Source: Metallyticus violacea (Eukaryota; Arthropoda; Insecta; Mantodea; Metallyticidae). From it: DNA of 64,000 nucleotides. A program made the translations under genes and the position numbers. Positions 34,268-44,099 of this stretch are shown here, piece after piece (the stretch's first letter is position 1; each line of letters begins with the position of its first letter). The stretch lies in assembly GCA_030762175.1 (NCBI GenBank), contig CM060833.1, forward strand, positions 2,705,501-2,769,500, written 5' to 3'. The notes beneath the pieces are model-generated. The model saw only the letters and a program-made list of their open reading frames with translations, did no database searches and was not told the DNA's origin.

Positions 34268-34548
34268 GTCGGTCCTGGTGGTGTAGTGGTAACAAGATCG
34301 TGGGTTCAAACTCGGCCAGGACCGATGGATTTTTTCGGTTGTAAAAATCCTAAGTATGGCTTCTTTCGGAAGGGAAGTAAAACCGTGGGTCCCGTGTCGT
34401 ACATTTACAGCACGATAAAGAACCTCAAGCCTGAAAGAAGAGACCTCTGAGCAAAATTTGTCGGCCGTTTCAGGCCCTAAATTGAATGGAACGCCGATGA
34501 CATTAGATGTTAAAGAGCGTCCGTAAATAAACCAAATCAAAAAGACCT
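34268..34548 (+). mobile_element. SINE-B copy 7
   Basis: A box TGGTGTAGTGGTAACA with loss of the CATACTTGCC segment, B box GGTTCAAACTC, complete body, tail AATAAACCAAATCAAAAA. Confidence 0.93.
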
Positions 34549-34549
34549 G

Positions 34550-35180
34550 GTGATTTCTCCTTCGTTGCAGGAAGTAACATCATAGTGTTCTTGCTATGAA
34601 CGGCATCTTTAAACGTTGTGTAATAACAACTGAAAATGTTTCCACCACAAAGTTGCGCATTCCATAGCACCAAATATTGCGCATGCGCATAATAACTCAC
34701 GTACTTACCTATTTGACTGTAAGTTTAACATCTTCAGATTACCAACCTAAATTGAAATAACACAACTAAGAGATGTAGGATTTTTCTGTTACAATGGTTA
34801 TGTAGGATAGTAAAGAGAATAAATAAATAATATTCCAAGTTAACATACCGTTACTTTCTAAATCTTTTGAAGCAACATTTTCAAAAGTACATTAGAGATG
34901 TCATATGTACAATACACTTAAAGTAACTTTAAAAATAGAAATTTTCGTCTAATTAAATCACAATTCTTTTTCGCAAAAAACAGCCAAATTTAGAAACTCT
35001 TGTGAAATGTTTACTTACATTTATTATAAAAACTGTAAGTGTGATCATATTATCTTCATCCGGATTATATATATGGTGAAAATTCAACGCTTAAAAATAT
35101 TTAAATTTTCATATTTGTCATACTTTGTAATATTCGAATCTACTCTAATCCACCACAGCTTCAAGCGTAATTTTCTTCCC
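34550..35180. other. No recognised feature
   Basis: AT-rich. It would be the intron before the exon candidate at 35185 if that is real. Confidence 0.3.
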
Positions 35181-35184
35181 ATAG

Positions 35185-35351
35185 GTAGCTTCCGACACCA
35201 ACGGATTCCCGTTTTTACATCGTTATTGATATCCAAAATCCGGAGACGCAATAAGTTGATCCTGAACTTTGGCCCTTTGGGAATGTCCCAGCTCCGACTC
35301 GAAGACCTTCGAACAAAGGATGAATCTACAGGACACATTTATGCAAGTCAG
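35185..35351 (+). CDS. Candidate unrecognised internal exon
   Basis: Plus strand: a pyrimidine-rich TTTTCTTCCCATAG precedes the segment and CAG/GTAGGG follows it (GT at 35352-35353). Between them one frame is open for 55 codons, part of a 139-codon open stretch from 35007, and encodes among others KLILNFGPLGMSQLRLEDLR. Base composition is clearly higher in GC than the flanks. I do not recognise the protein. The minus strand is also open for 84 codons (35084-35338). A non-coding or transposon origin remains possible. Confidence 0.3.
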
Positions 35352-35429
35352 GTAGGGATTTCCGTGACCTCTCGACCTCTACATTACCATTCGCTTCCCG
35401 TTAACCAATTTATTCATCTGTAATGATAC

Positions 35430-35795
35430 AAGCGCTGTCTGCACGCCCGAGGCGATGATTTCCTTCATAGTCAAAGCTTGGCTGTAAGAACTTCTGCCTC
35501 TTAACCAAATAAAAGTTCAGCTAAATTCCCTTACATAGACCTACTAGGAGGAATTGATAAATGTGGTAAACTTCAACGAAATGATGATTAGATATAATTA
35601 GCTTGAAGTGTATGGTTCGCACAAACAAGTGTAGGGAAATTACAGAAATATAATTAATAATTAGGCAAATAATCTATTTCTTTCTTTGAGTCTATTTGAT
35701 TCAAATTCACCCCTAATTGGGCGAGTTTTAATTAGTTCATTGTATATTCTAGGTCCAAACCATGTGCTATGCAAAGATTCTGCAGTAGTATGTAT
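35430..35795. other. No recognised feature
   Basis: AT-rich sequence up to the mariner boundary. Confidence 0.4.
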
Positions 35796-35799
35796 GATA

Positions 35800-37067
35800 C
35801 GTGGATAGGTCTATAAGTTTCGGGCCTTACCATTTTCTAAGCATGATAAAGATAAAAGCTATATTTACTTTTCAATATAATTACCCTTTATTACAAGACG
35901 TTCCTCACATCTTTGAATTAGCATTTTAATTCCTTCCCCCTCCAAATAGTCAAAAGTTTTGTCTGTAAAATGGGCATAAACAGCCTCCATCACTTCTTTG
36001 TCACACTTAAATTTCCTTCCTCGAAGGTCCTTCTTGAGTTTTGAGAAGAGGAAATAGTCACTGGGAGCTAGATATAGACTGTAGGGTGGATGGTCCATCT
36101 CCTTGAAGCCACGTTTCTTCACAGTTTCCTTTGCAACAAGAGCTGTGTGCACAGGGATATTGCAGTGAAGAAGGCGCACACCAATACTCAGCTTTCCTCG
36201 CCTTTTCTCTTTGATGGAGGTACGTAGTGTGTGTAGTAGGCCAGCACTGTACTCCTCATTTACTGTGGTGTTCCTCTCCTTGAAGTCAATGAAGAGTATT
36301 CCTTCACAGTCCCAAAAGATTGTGGCCATGATCCTCTTTGTTGACTGAATGACCTTGGCCTTTTGAGGCGGTGCTTCGCCAGGTTTACACCATTCCATTT
36401 GGACAAGGACAAGGGATCATAGTAGAGAACCATAGTTTCATCTCCTGTAACAATGATTTGCAGAACTTCTCTCTCGTTGCCACGGCAGTGCTCCAAAAAT
36501 GCCTGACAACAGATAACTTGCTGCTTTTGGACTGAGGAAAGAAGTCTAGGCACTAACCTTATTCTGTTTAAATGTTCATGAATAATTCAAAGGTCTGTTG
36601 TTTTAGAGAGGCCCAACCTTGCTACTATTTCTGTAACTTTGAGCCGCCGGTCATCCATAATTTCTCCTTCCACAAGAGCGATGTTTTCAGGAGTGAGCAC
36701 CTCCAAGGACCGACCTGCACGCTCTTCGTCTTCAATGCTTTCACGAAAAAGTTTGGCCCATTCTTTTACGGTAGAATATGAGGGGGATGCTTCCCCATAT
36801 ACACCGTCCAATCGCTGTTTAATTTCATTTGGAGTAAGTCCTTCTTTTGTGAAGAACTTAACAACAGCTCGATACTCCATTTTGAACATGTCACAATCTC
36901 CTACACATAGCCTTCTTTATGCAACTATATCAGAGCAACTGAACGCATCGGAGCGGAAGTTACAGCTGCAATTATTTACTTAACAGATAAGGTATGACAC
37001 CAGATAAGAATTTTGTGAAGGCGATAATCCTTATCGGAGAAGCCGGAAACTTATGGACTTATCCTCG
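35800..37067 (-). mobile_element. DD34D mariner, near full length, minus copy
   Basis: 1268 bp flanked by TA. Terminal inverted repeats: left CGTGGATAGGTCTATAAG; right, read on minus, CGAGGATAAGTCCATAAG. The transposase reads from 36889 to 35865 on minus. It has an N-terminal helix-turn-helix (VVKFFTKEGLTPNEIKQRL, YSTVKEWAKLF), the first catalytic Asp in IVTGDET, and LLHCNIPVHTALVAK where the second catalytic Asp is replaced by Cys. The third Asp is in APSDYFLF. 34 residues separate positions two and three. Two frameshifts (near 36590 and 36400) split the gene. It is inactive, but its length is normal for the family. Confidence 0.93.
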
Positions 37068-37074
37068 TATATGG

Positions 37075-38050
37075 GTTTAGAAATTAGGAAACGGTTAGAA
37101 TGGTGTACAGCTTTGGAATTGTCCCAGTATTAATGAAAATAGGTAGAGCACAGAAAGTTTATATGTTTGCTCAATAGTTAGAACGTTAAAATGTACAAAA
37201 ATATGACTGGTTGGATAAACCATAGGTTTATGCAAACAAACCAATTTTATTAATATGCCTCTGTAACAATGTTAACGCAGAGAGCGTTGATTTAAGGGCT
37301 CTTTCCCAATTACAACTAAATAAAATAAATAAATAGGTAAGAAGTATCTAAGAATGTAGACTAGTGTTTATAGTGGTGCACCTAAGTTTCATCATTGATC
37401 ATAAAGTCGGCGGAATCTCTCTGAAAACGGGCCAAACTTTGCTGAGAGATTCGTTTTTATCCTGAGTCCACAGTCGCGGATACTTTTAAAGCACAATTCT
37501 TCCCTTAAACTGTGAAATATGCGTCCCTATTGGCGATCCTCCAGAACCATTTTGTGCACCTTAACGACCAACAGCATTCAAGGCCACGGTAAAACTCCAT
37601 GGTCCACATGTGGTACACAGTTCCCGCGAGTGTTTGTCATTTGTATGAACTTCTTTAGCAGGTTCTTAATACAACACGTTGTTATATGTGACATTTTCTC
37701 ATATTTGCACTGCAACAAACAGCTACAGCTAACACGATTCTTGATCAATCCTTCTATTATTGCACAAGTGTGTCAATGGCAGATGGCGGGTTTTAATAAC
37801 AAAACTGCTGCTGCAATCTGTGGGTGATTCCGATAACTTTTCAAATACTCTTCGTAGAATAAAACCTTGTGTCCCCAAAATACATATTTGATGGCTGAAC
37901 TCTGAGATGTACATTTACAGAATGGAGCATGATTCATTCGAGTTCTACATTTGCGAAGACATGTCTGATATTGACTCTCAACTGTTTCTTGCAGTTAATG
38001 TATTCAACTCTACTTCTTTAGTTAAAATATTACACTTGCTGTTCTGCTTC
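37075..38050. other. No recognised feature
   Basis: The 102-codon frame at 37519-37827 and others show no known domain. Nothing else is supported. Confidence 0.4.
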
Positions 38051-38054
38051 TTAC

Positions 38055-38320
38055 AGGTGGCCCAGGTCGTTAAAGCGCGACTCGTGAACGGAAGGTCTGG
38101 GCTTCGAATTCCGCCAGGAACGTTCTCCCTGATTGGGGTATTTCCAGGTTTTCCTCAGTCCTCATAAATAGCAAATGCCTGGTAGATACCCTAAACTTAG
38201 GCATGGAACGTTTCCTTCCTTTAAAAAATTCTTTACCAATATATCACTTCATCTCATATATCATCAGTGTCACCGCCTGTGGTGCCTCTAGTAAAAAGGG
38301 GCGTTAAACACTATTCAAAA
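38055..38320 (+). mobile_element. SINE-A copy 6
   Basis: A box TGGCCCAGGTCGTTAAAG, B box GCTTCGAATTCCGCC, full body. The upstream CTTGCTGTTCTGCTTCTT (~38036) and downstream CTTACTGTTCCTCTACTA (~38327) look like a diverged 17-18-bp target duplication. Confidence 0.92.
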
Positions 38321-38329
38321 AAACTTACT

Positions 38330-38486
38330 GTTCCTCTACTATATTTCTGATTGTCTCTAGTTCGTCTTGCAACACCATCAGTAACATCAGTAATAATATT
38401 ATTTGCAACCAACAGCTACTTTTTTGCAAATTTTAAAGCATGTTTATTCTTACGGTATTATCGTAAGCATGATTTTTTCTCAGAAT

Positions 38487-38517
<31 letters not shown>

Positions 38518-39025
38518 CAGTCACGTCTAGTACTAGAAACAAAATGTTATATTTTACTAGTTCGCTTTCATTTCTACTTTCTGCAATTTTGCCCCAATTT
38601 TCATCCAAGTGTATTGACAATGAAAAGTTACAGGATCATGTGCCAGTTTATCACGTGAGACAGCACTACTGTGACGCAAAGCAACATGAACTTGAAACTC
38701 TGCAACTCTGACCTAGCAATCAGCTTTTATACTGTACAAACATTGGCAAGGGTGGTGGTTTTCCGTGTCACAACACACAGGCCTTCTCATTTCATCCGCA
38801 CAAATAATGATCAAGAGAAAAATAAAATTTATCAGCTACCGACCTTAATCAGTTTTCCTACTAATACAACAGGTAGTCATCAGTGGCGGTTCGAGATGCT
38901 TACATTTGAGTAATAGAATTTGAAGAAATATTAACCGTGAAAATATAGCGAGTGGCATCTGCAAAATTATTTTATGGAAATTTGTTCATTTACACCACAC
39001 ATACACAGAGGGGAAAATCGTGTGA
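38330..39025. other. Unassigned, with a 29-base poly-A run
   Basis: Poly-A at 38489-38517 has no SINE attached. The rest is featureless. Confidence 0.4.
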
Positions 39026-39030
39026 CTATA

Positions 39031-39649
39031 CAGTGGCTAACAAAAAGCTTTGAGGGAACATTCATCTATACAGGATAAAAAAAAAAAAAAAACATGGGTT
39101 AGCACGAATACATCCATCAACCCGCCGTCTAATGGACTCCCTGACGTATTCCTGGAGTATCTCGTATTGTCTGGTAGCCTTGCAGAATAGCAGCACGAAA
39201 ACTCTCTACACCGTCGGCTAATACATAGTACATAGATCATATGTCGCATCTGTCAACTCCGCATTTGAACATTTCATTTTACTGTAGCTGGAACGAGGTC
39301 CGTAAACACACAGAACTGACACTACATGCTCTGTGCTAGGGCGTCAATCAATGAAGTGAGCAGCATAACAAGCGGACTATGTGGAACAGAGCAACCCAAC
39401 ACGGCGAGCCTCGGAACTAAGAGAGTTACAACACCCCCACCAGAGGTAAGAGCGAATATTTACCTACTGTATGTATTAAGCAAGTGTTCTGTTGTGAGGT
39501 TATTGACACAGGACAGCTGAGTTGGCATATCACACCATGTAAATAGAGTTGTAGACAAATAATAAAGCATTTCCGGACCCATTTTCATGCAACATATTTG
39601 CACCCTCTATATATAAAGGACATTTCCCCCAAAACTTTGTTACATTCTG
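39031..39649 (-). mobile_element. 619-bp internally deleted mariner (ITmD37E-like)
   Basis: Flanked by TA. Terminal repeats: left CAGTGGCTAACAAAAAGC; right, on minus, CAGAATGTAACAAAGTTT, then GGGGGAA versus GAGGGAA. On minus, an ATG-led start MKCSNAELTDATYDLCTMY (~39273) resembles the N-terminus of ITmD37E transposases. It is followed within ~80 bases by a C-terminal segment ILQEYVRESIRRRVDGCIR (~39165-39110). The whole catalytic core is missing. Confidence 0.7.
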
Positions 39650-39922
39650 TATATTTCACAGAATTTCGCTATATTTTCGAGCAAATTGCGTTATTATTCA
39701 AAGGCAGAAGACAAATGAAGGTGATAAGAGTAAATATTGAGCATCGAAGGTAACGTTATGCATGGAAACAGATGAAACTAGAAATGGGAGTGTGAGGGGA
39801 AAAAAAATAATTTGTAATATTTAAACCAGGTGGTATACGCGCTTTGTGTAAAAATATAGCTGCCATTTCTCTATCTCTGAGTAAACTTTCATAGCATTGT
39901 GTAGGTAACGCATCAATAAGTG

Positions 39923-40840
39923 TTAGATTAAAAGCATCATCAAATCCTTACAGTGAGATAAGGCATGCTGGGCAACCGGCAAGGGAGACTTGGTTTTAAC
40001 AGAACGTCTATGATTGTTCATGCGTAGCGAAACAACAGTAGAAGTTAAACCAATATAAAATGCTTTACAAAGCTTACAAGATAACATATATACGACGTTC
40101 TTGGAAGAACAGGTAGCAAATGAAGAAATGTTAAATTCTCTGAATAAATTAGGGCTGTGGAATGAATGGCAAGGCATAATTAGCGCACAGGTTTTACATT
40201 TAGGACGTTGGCAAGGATATGAGCCAGCAAAGGGACGTGGTAAATTCACAGGAGCGAGGTTTCGGCGAAGTATACTTTTAAGGTTAGGGGGTGTTCTAAA
40301 AGTAAGGCGGGGTACAAATTTATAAAAATCATTTAAAGATGAGTGCATTAAGAAAGTATCATGACATTCTTTCAAAATAGGTCTGATGCTTTCAATTCCA
40401 GGCACGTAAGTAGTAACATGGTTAATGAAGTTCATATTAGAAGTTTTAGGTTTGCATTGGAAAGTTTTGTGCGCTGGGATTATACGGGATTTTAAAAGAG
40501 CGGAAGGATAATTTTGTTCTTGGAACTTTTGAGCTAGGTTTTTAATATACTTGTCAAGAGATGAAAAGTTGTTACAAAGACGATGACCACGGATTGAAAG
40601 AGAAAAAGGAATAGATCTTTTGATATGCAAGGGATGGCAGCTATCGAAATGAAGATACTGTTGTAAATTGGTAGGCTTAATGTGCACAGACGTAAGAAAA
40701 GAGCCTTTACATAAAGAAATATCAATATCTAGGAACGTAGCAGCATTGGGAGAGACAGAAAGAGTGAATTTAACTGAAAACTTGGAGTTAAGATTAGTAA
40801 GGAACTGCTCAAGAGATTCTGAGACATGAGTGCAAAGCAC
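39923..40840 (-). pseudogene. Penelope-like RT C-terminus with GIY-YIG endonuclease
   Basis: A 305-codon frame on minus. Residues ~1-60 continue the reverse transcriptase palm/thumb (LCTHVSESLEQFLTNLN, then FLDIDISL). ~60-200 is the linker, with a cysteine-containing part (CQRPKCKTCALI, ~210-221). ~245-290 is the GIY-YIG endonuclease (NVVYMLSCKLCKAFYIGLTS, then LRMNNHR). In this family the endonuclease nicks the target DNA and the reverse transcriptase primes from it. The YIG element reads YIG and the Arg of LRMNNHR is retained, so the nuclease half looks well preserved. The frame is disconnected from the upstream catalytic palm by a stop. Confidence 0.88.
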
Positions 40841-41161
40841 GAATATATCTCAGCCATAATAATGGTGCCAAAGGTTCTGACTTAAGAAAGTCCTATAAGC
40901 GAGCCATAAAAAGGTTGGCATAAGACGGTGCCATCGCAGTGCCTTTAATGTGTACACAATATTCATCATTAAAACTAAATCCATTGCGAGTGATAACCAG
41001 GTAAGCAAGATGATAAATAAAATCTGTGGATGGGGTATGGGGAGATGCTCGAGAGTCCAAGAAATGCCTAACAGCTGGGGAATGTTGGTATAAAGTGACG
41101 TCACATCGATAGTGCCCACAAGTACATTAAAATGTGCCATAAGGTCAACTTTCATAAACAT
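40841..41161 (-). pseudogene. Penelope-like RT catalytic palm, broken, 5'-truncated
   Basis: On minus, motif A is clear (IDVTSLYTNIP, ~41115-41080). After a frameshift, HLAYLVITRNGFSFNDEYC and GTAMAPSYANLFM (motif B) follow. The catalytic YIDD box (motif C) is damaged: the bases at ~40870-40850 give YYG, a stop, then DIFVLC. Sequence upstream of motif A is missing and gives way near 41165 to the inverted tail copy. Reverse transcription from this copy is therefore impossible. Confidence 0.85.
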
Positions 41162-41494
41162 AAGCGTCTGATAGCTCTGAAAGTTACCTCAGAGATAGAT
41201 GGCAGCTATATCTTTGCATTAAGCGCCTATACCGCCAGGTTTAAATCTTACGTATAAATATTTGTATTTCTTTTTCTCTGGCGTTTGCTGCTTGTTTTAT
41301 GTTTCCATGCATAAGGTTACCTTGGAGATTGAATATTTCTTTTTACTACCTTCACTTGTCTTCTTCCTTTGAAGAAGACTAGTCGATGGAAATAATAGCG
41401 AAACTTATGTTACTATTTAAGTGTTTTATCTACACTGCTTCTCCAGTTCTTGTTATGTTAGCTGGACCTACTTTATTTTTCATTTATATAAATA

Positions 41495-42597
41495 ACAACT
41501 AGTTAAATGTCCCGCCTACCTAAATAACTTTTGAAACATGTGGTTCAACTGTGTGGGGGGATAGTAGTATACTGAGAACTCAGAATTAAATTATGGACTT
41601 TTGTACTTCCGGTTTAACCGAAAATAATTTCAGCTCTCTTATTTTAAAATAAATACCCTATATATGTTTACATTTTCGAATAATACGCATTAAGAGCTGG
41701 CCTTGCAACTCCTACCAGTCTATCGTTGTGGAAAAACCTGGTCCATATGCTGAAGAACATCCTGTCCATACAGAACTGAAGCTCCATCTTGTTGGAAATA
41801 GATGTCATCCCATGGTTGACTGGAGGTGGAAATAAATTCACGATAGCAGTTACTGCGTCATTTCAAAGCAAATCCAAATATTTATTAGCGTTTTCCTAAA
41901 GAAGAAAGGCTCCACCAATAACATCCCAAACATTAAATGTTTATGAATGTATCGTATGATCAGTATTAGCAGTTATGTCTTTGACAGATCCATTCGGGTA
42001 GAACCTGAGAATAAATCTGTCTAAGAAAAAACTGGATTGTTGTTAATGCATTAAAACTCAAAACTGCTTCTTTATATCAATTCTTCCTCCAAAAGTTCCT
42101 GCAAAAGTTGAACTTTATAAAGATGTTGCTTGACACTTTTAAAGATTTTCATTACGAAACTTTGGCTCATGTTTGATTATAACGACACATTTGTAGTAAA
42201 AACTTTCGGATTTTCTTACACACGGAGGAGAACACCCAATGAAGAATTTTCATCCGTTGCACTTTTCGGGCAACTTGATCTTGGTAAGTCCTTTACACTT
42301 CCAGTATAAGTAAATTTCTTTACGATCCTTGTATGAGGAACTAGACTGCAATCCGCATGTATATCATTAAATAAATCCGCTGCCTCTCAATGAGAGTGTT
42401 GTTCATCGCCATAGTCAACAAAATATTGGGTATTTATTTAAAATAATCCAGTTAGAGCTACTTCTGGTTAAACTGGAAGTAGAATAGAGTCGGTAATATA
42501 ATTTTTGGGTTTTCAGTATCCCCAAACACCGAGTTTCATGTCACTGAAACACATGCTTCAGAATTATTTAGGTGGGGTAGAATTTTTAACTAACTCT

Positions 42598-42598
<1 letters not shown>
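41495..42598 (-). mobile_element. Mariner G1 with ~190-bp inverted repeats
   Basis: The left 190 bases (AACTAGTTAAATGTCCCGCC, CTAAATAACTTTTGAAACAT, ...) and the right end read on minus (TAGTTAAAAATTCTACCCC, CTAAATAATTCTGAAGCATG, ...) are inverted repeats at ~70-75% identity by eye. TA flanks both ends. On minus near 41790-41720, VLQHMDQVFPQR and FQQDGA-type pieces identify a Tc1/mariner transposase remnant. The C-terminus is deleted. It is the same family as the element at 61765-63180. A (CA)n tract begins exactly at its right TA. Confidence 0.8.

Positions 42599-42634
<36 letters not shown>
42599..42634. repeat. (CA)n microsatellite
   Basis: About 17 CA units starting at the end of mariner G1. 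Confidence 0.95.
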
Positions 42635-42638
<4 letters not shown>

Positions 42639-42639
42639 A

Positions 42640-42757
42640 AATAAAGTAACACTATTAACAATGTAATTCTATTAATATAATTAATTATTAACAATGTAAT
42701 AATTATTAATGTAAGGTAATTATTAATGCAATGAAATTCTATTAATGTAATTAATTA
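42640..42757. repeat. AT-rich short tandem repeat, target of the CACTA-like element
   Basis: Repeated ATTAACAATGTAAT and ATTCTATTAAT segments. It continues after the element (44083-44110). One unit (42679-42699) is identical to the reconstructed pre-insertion site. Confidence 0.8.
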
Positions 42758-44079
42758 CACTGGGCAACAATGAAAATGTTTCGGGCTTAAAAATAGTGAA
42801 TTTACATGTATTTCCATCTTCTGAATTCAAAAATCACCATAAAAATGATAGATTAGCTCTTGTTTTGAAGATAAAGTGACATTTCATTTTTTAGAGTGAA
42901 GATTTTAAATTTGGGGGATTTTTTGGGGGGAGTTGGCACAACTGTCAAATAACAAAACACAAATGCTCTTCAGCTGTTTGTAAGTCATAAACATAGATAC
43001 TGTTGCTGTGACTGTGAATTACATGTAGTTTCTACTCAAATTAATGCAAAATTTCTGGTTCGCGAGTGCTTTTTAGTGTAAAATTTGTAAAAATGCCACG
43101 AAAATGTGTAAATATGGTGAATAACTTTTGTTATATTTGTGGTGAAATAACATTTTCCTCGCAGAAACGCAATCTGACGCCTCTTGTAAAGACTGCCAAA
43201 CCTCTTGTGGACCCAAAAGACGTTCTTCTTCCACCCCTGCATATCAAGCTGGGTTTGATGAAAAACTTTGTCAAAGCTATGAACCGAGAAGGACGGGCCT
43301 TTAAATACATCATAGAGAAATTTTCGAAATTAAGTGATGCAAAAGTTAAGGAAGGCATTTTTGTCGGACCACAAATAAGAGAACTTGTAAAGGATCCTGC
43401 ATTTGACCAAGTTTTGGAGGGGAAAGAAAAGGAAGCTTGGGAAGCCTTCAAGAGTGTTGTTCATGGATTTTTAGGCAACAAAAGAGATGACAACTACAAG
43501 CATTTGCTCCTGCAAAAATACCGTAACCTTGGATGCAACATGTCCCTTAAGATCCATTTTCTCCACTCCCACCTAGACTTTTTCCCTCCTAGTTGTGGAG
43601 CTGTTAGTGATGAACATGGGGAGAGATTCCATCAGGACATTTCTGTTATGGAACAAAGATATCAGGGCCGTTGGAATGAAGTAATGCTTGCGGATTACTG
43701 TTGGTCTTTGTATAGGGATTCTGCGGAACTCCATCACAAGAGGCAAGCTAAAAGACGACGAAGTCAATAGGCCACCACATGATTCTCTTCAGACACGACT
43801 ATCTGCGAAGTATTTTTCCAGCAATTTAGAATTCTTAGCATGTAATTACCAGTTTAAAAAATTAAATGCACTTTCATTGTTGTTAGCATGTATGTAATTA
43901 AAATGTATCCTTTTCTCTCAATCCGTTAATATGTAATACTTCCACCTTGTGTATATCATAGAAACTAGAGCTAATAAAAATTTTTCATTGTCATATTTGT
44001 TTTTCTTAACCCAAAATTAGTAGGAATTGCCTCATGAAGTGCTCGAAACATTCAAAAATTATTCTTTTGTTGCCCAGTG
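42758..44079 (+). mobile_element. Complete 1.32-kb CACTA-like DNA element
   Basis: Perfect 13-bp terminal inverted repeats CACTGGGCAACAA (42758-42770; complement at 44067-44079). After a short gap, ATGTTTCGGGC on the left pairs with ATGTTTCGAGC on the right. Flanking TTA (42755-42757 and 44080-44082) is a 3-bp target duplication. The unoccupied sequence is present in the adjacent tandem unit at 42679-42699, matching all 21 bases. CACTG termini and a 3-bp duplication are features of the CACTA/EnSpm superfamily. The element holds one gene (43093-43770) and no recognisable transposase catalytic domain, so it is probably non-autonomous, or the gene's role is unknown. Confidence 0.88.
43093..43770 (+). 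CDS. Arthropod orphan-family protein (ERFHQDI family), internally shortened
   Basis: The frame is open from 43066. I prefer the Met at 43093 because MPRKCVNMVNNFCYICGE is the usual family N-terminus, giving 226 codons. Residues ~5-17 form C-x7-C-x2-C, the start of a probable zinc-binding module whose later cysteines are absent. Residues ~45-75 hold LLPPLHIKLGLMKNFVKAM, ~100-120 KEGIFVGPQIREL, ~158-170 MSLKIHFLHSHLD, and ~175-210 HGERFHQDISVMEQRYQGRW and MLADYCWSLYRD. From knowledge of the family, full members are longer, roughly 500-600 residues, with a central region missing here between TAKPL and the upstream zinc module. That implies an internal deletion or processed origin. The C-terminus is basic (KRQAKRRRSQ). 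Function is unknown. An AATAAA lies at ~43974, inside the element. The frame has no internal stop or frameshift, unlike every other element gene in the window. Confidence 0.75.
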   Translation: MPRKCVNMVNNFCYICGEITFSSQKRNLTPLVKTAKPLVDPKDVLLPPLHIKLGLMKNFVKAMNREGRAFKYIIEKFSKLSDAKVKEGIFVGPQIRELVKDPAFDQVLEGKEKEAWEAFKSVVHGFLGNKRDDNYKHLLLQKYRNLGCNMSLKIHFLHSHLDFFPPSCGAVSDEHGERFHQDISVMEQRYQGRWNEVMLADYCWSLYRDSAELHHKRQAKRRRSQ

Positions 44080-44099
44080 TTATTAACAATGTAACTGTT

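Larger units (their letters stand above)
39650..41480 (-). mobile_element. Penelope-like element flanked by inverted tail copies
   Basis: The coding part (minus, 41161-39923) carries reverse transcriptase and GIY-YIG endonuclease. On its 3' side, 39900-39650 (minus) shares a segment with 41188-41400 on the plus strand: CAGAGATAGA..GGCAGCTATAT, TTTCCATGCATAA.GTTACCTT and CACTTGTCTTC pieces in the same order. The tail therefore occurs on both flanks in opposite orientation. Terminal structures of this kind (pseudo-LTRs in direct or inverted arrangement) are known for Penelope-like elements. Confidence 0.75.

Noticed and set aside
35007..35184. Extension of the exon candidate upstream to the first ATG
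   Set aside because: This part is strongly AT-rich and hydrophobic-random, and the composition shift occurs at the acceptor-like AG at 35184.
38489..38517. 29-base poly-A as the tail of a processed pseudogene
   Set aside because: No coding or SINE-like sequence precedes it on either strand.
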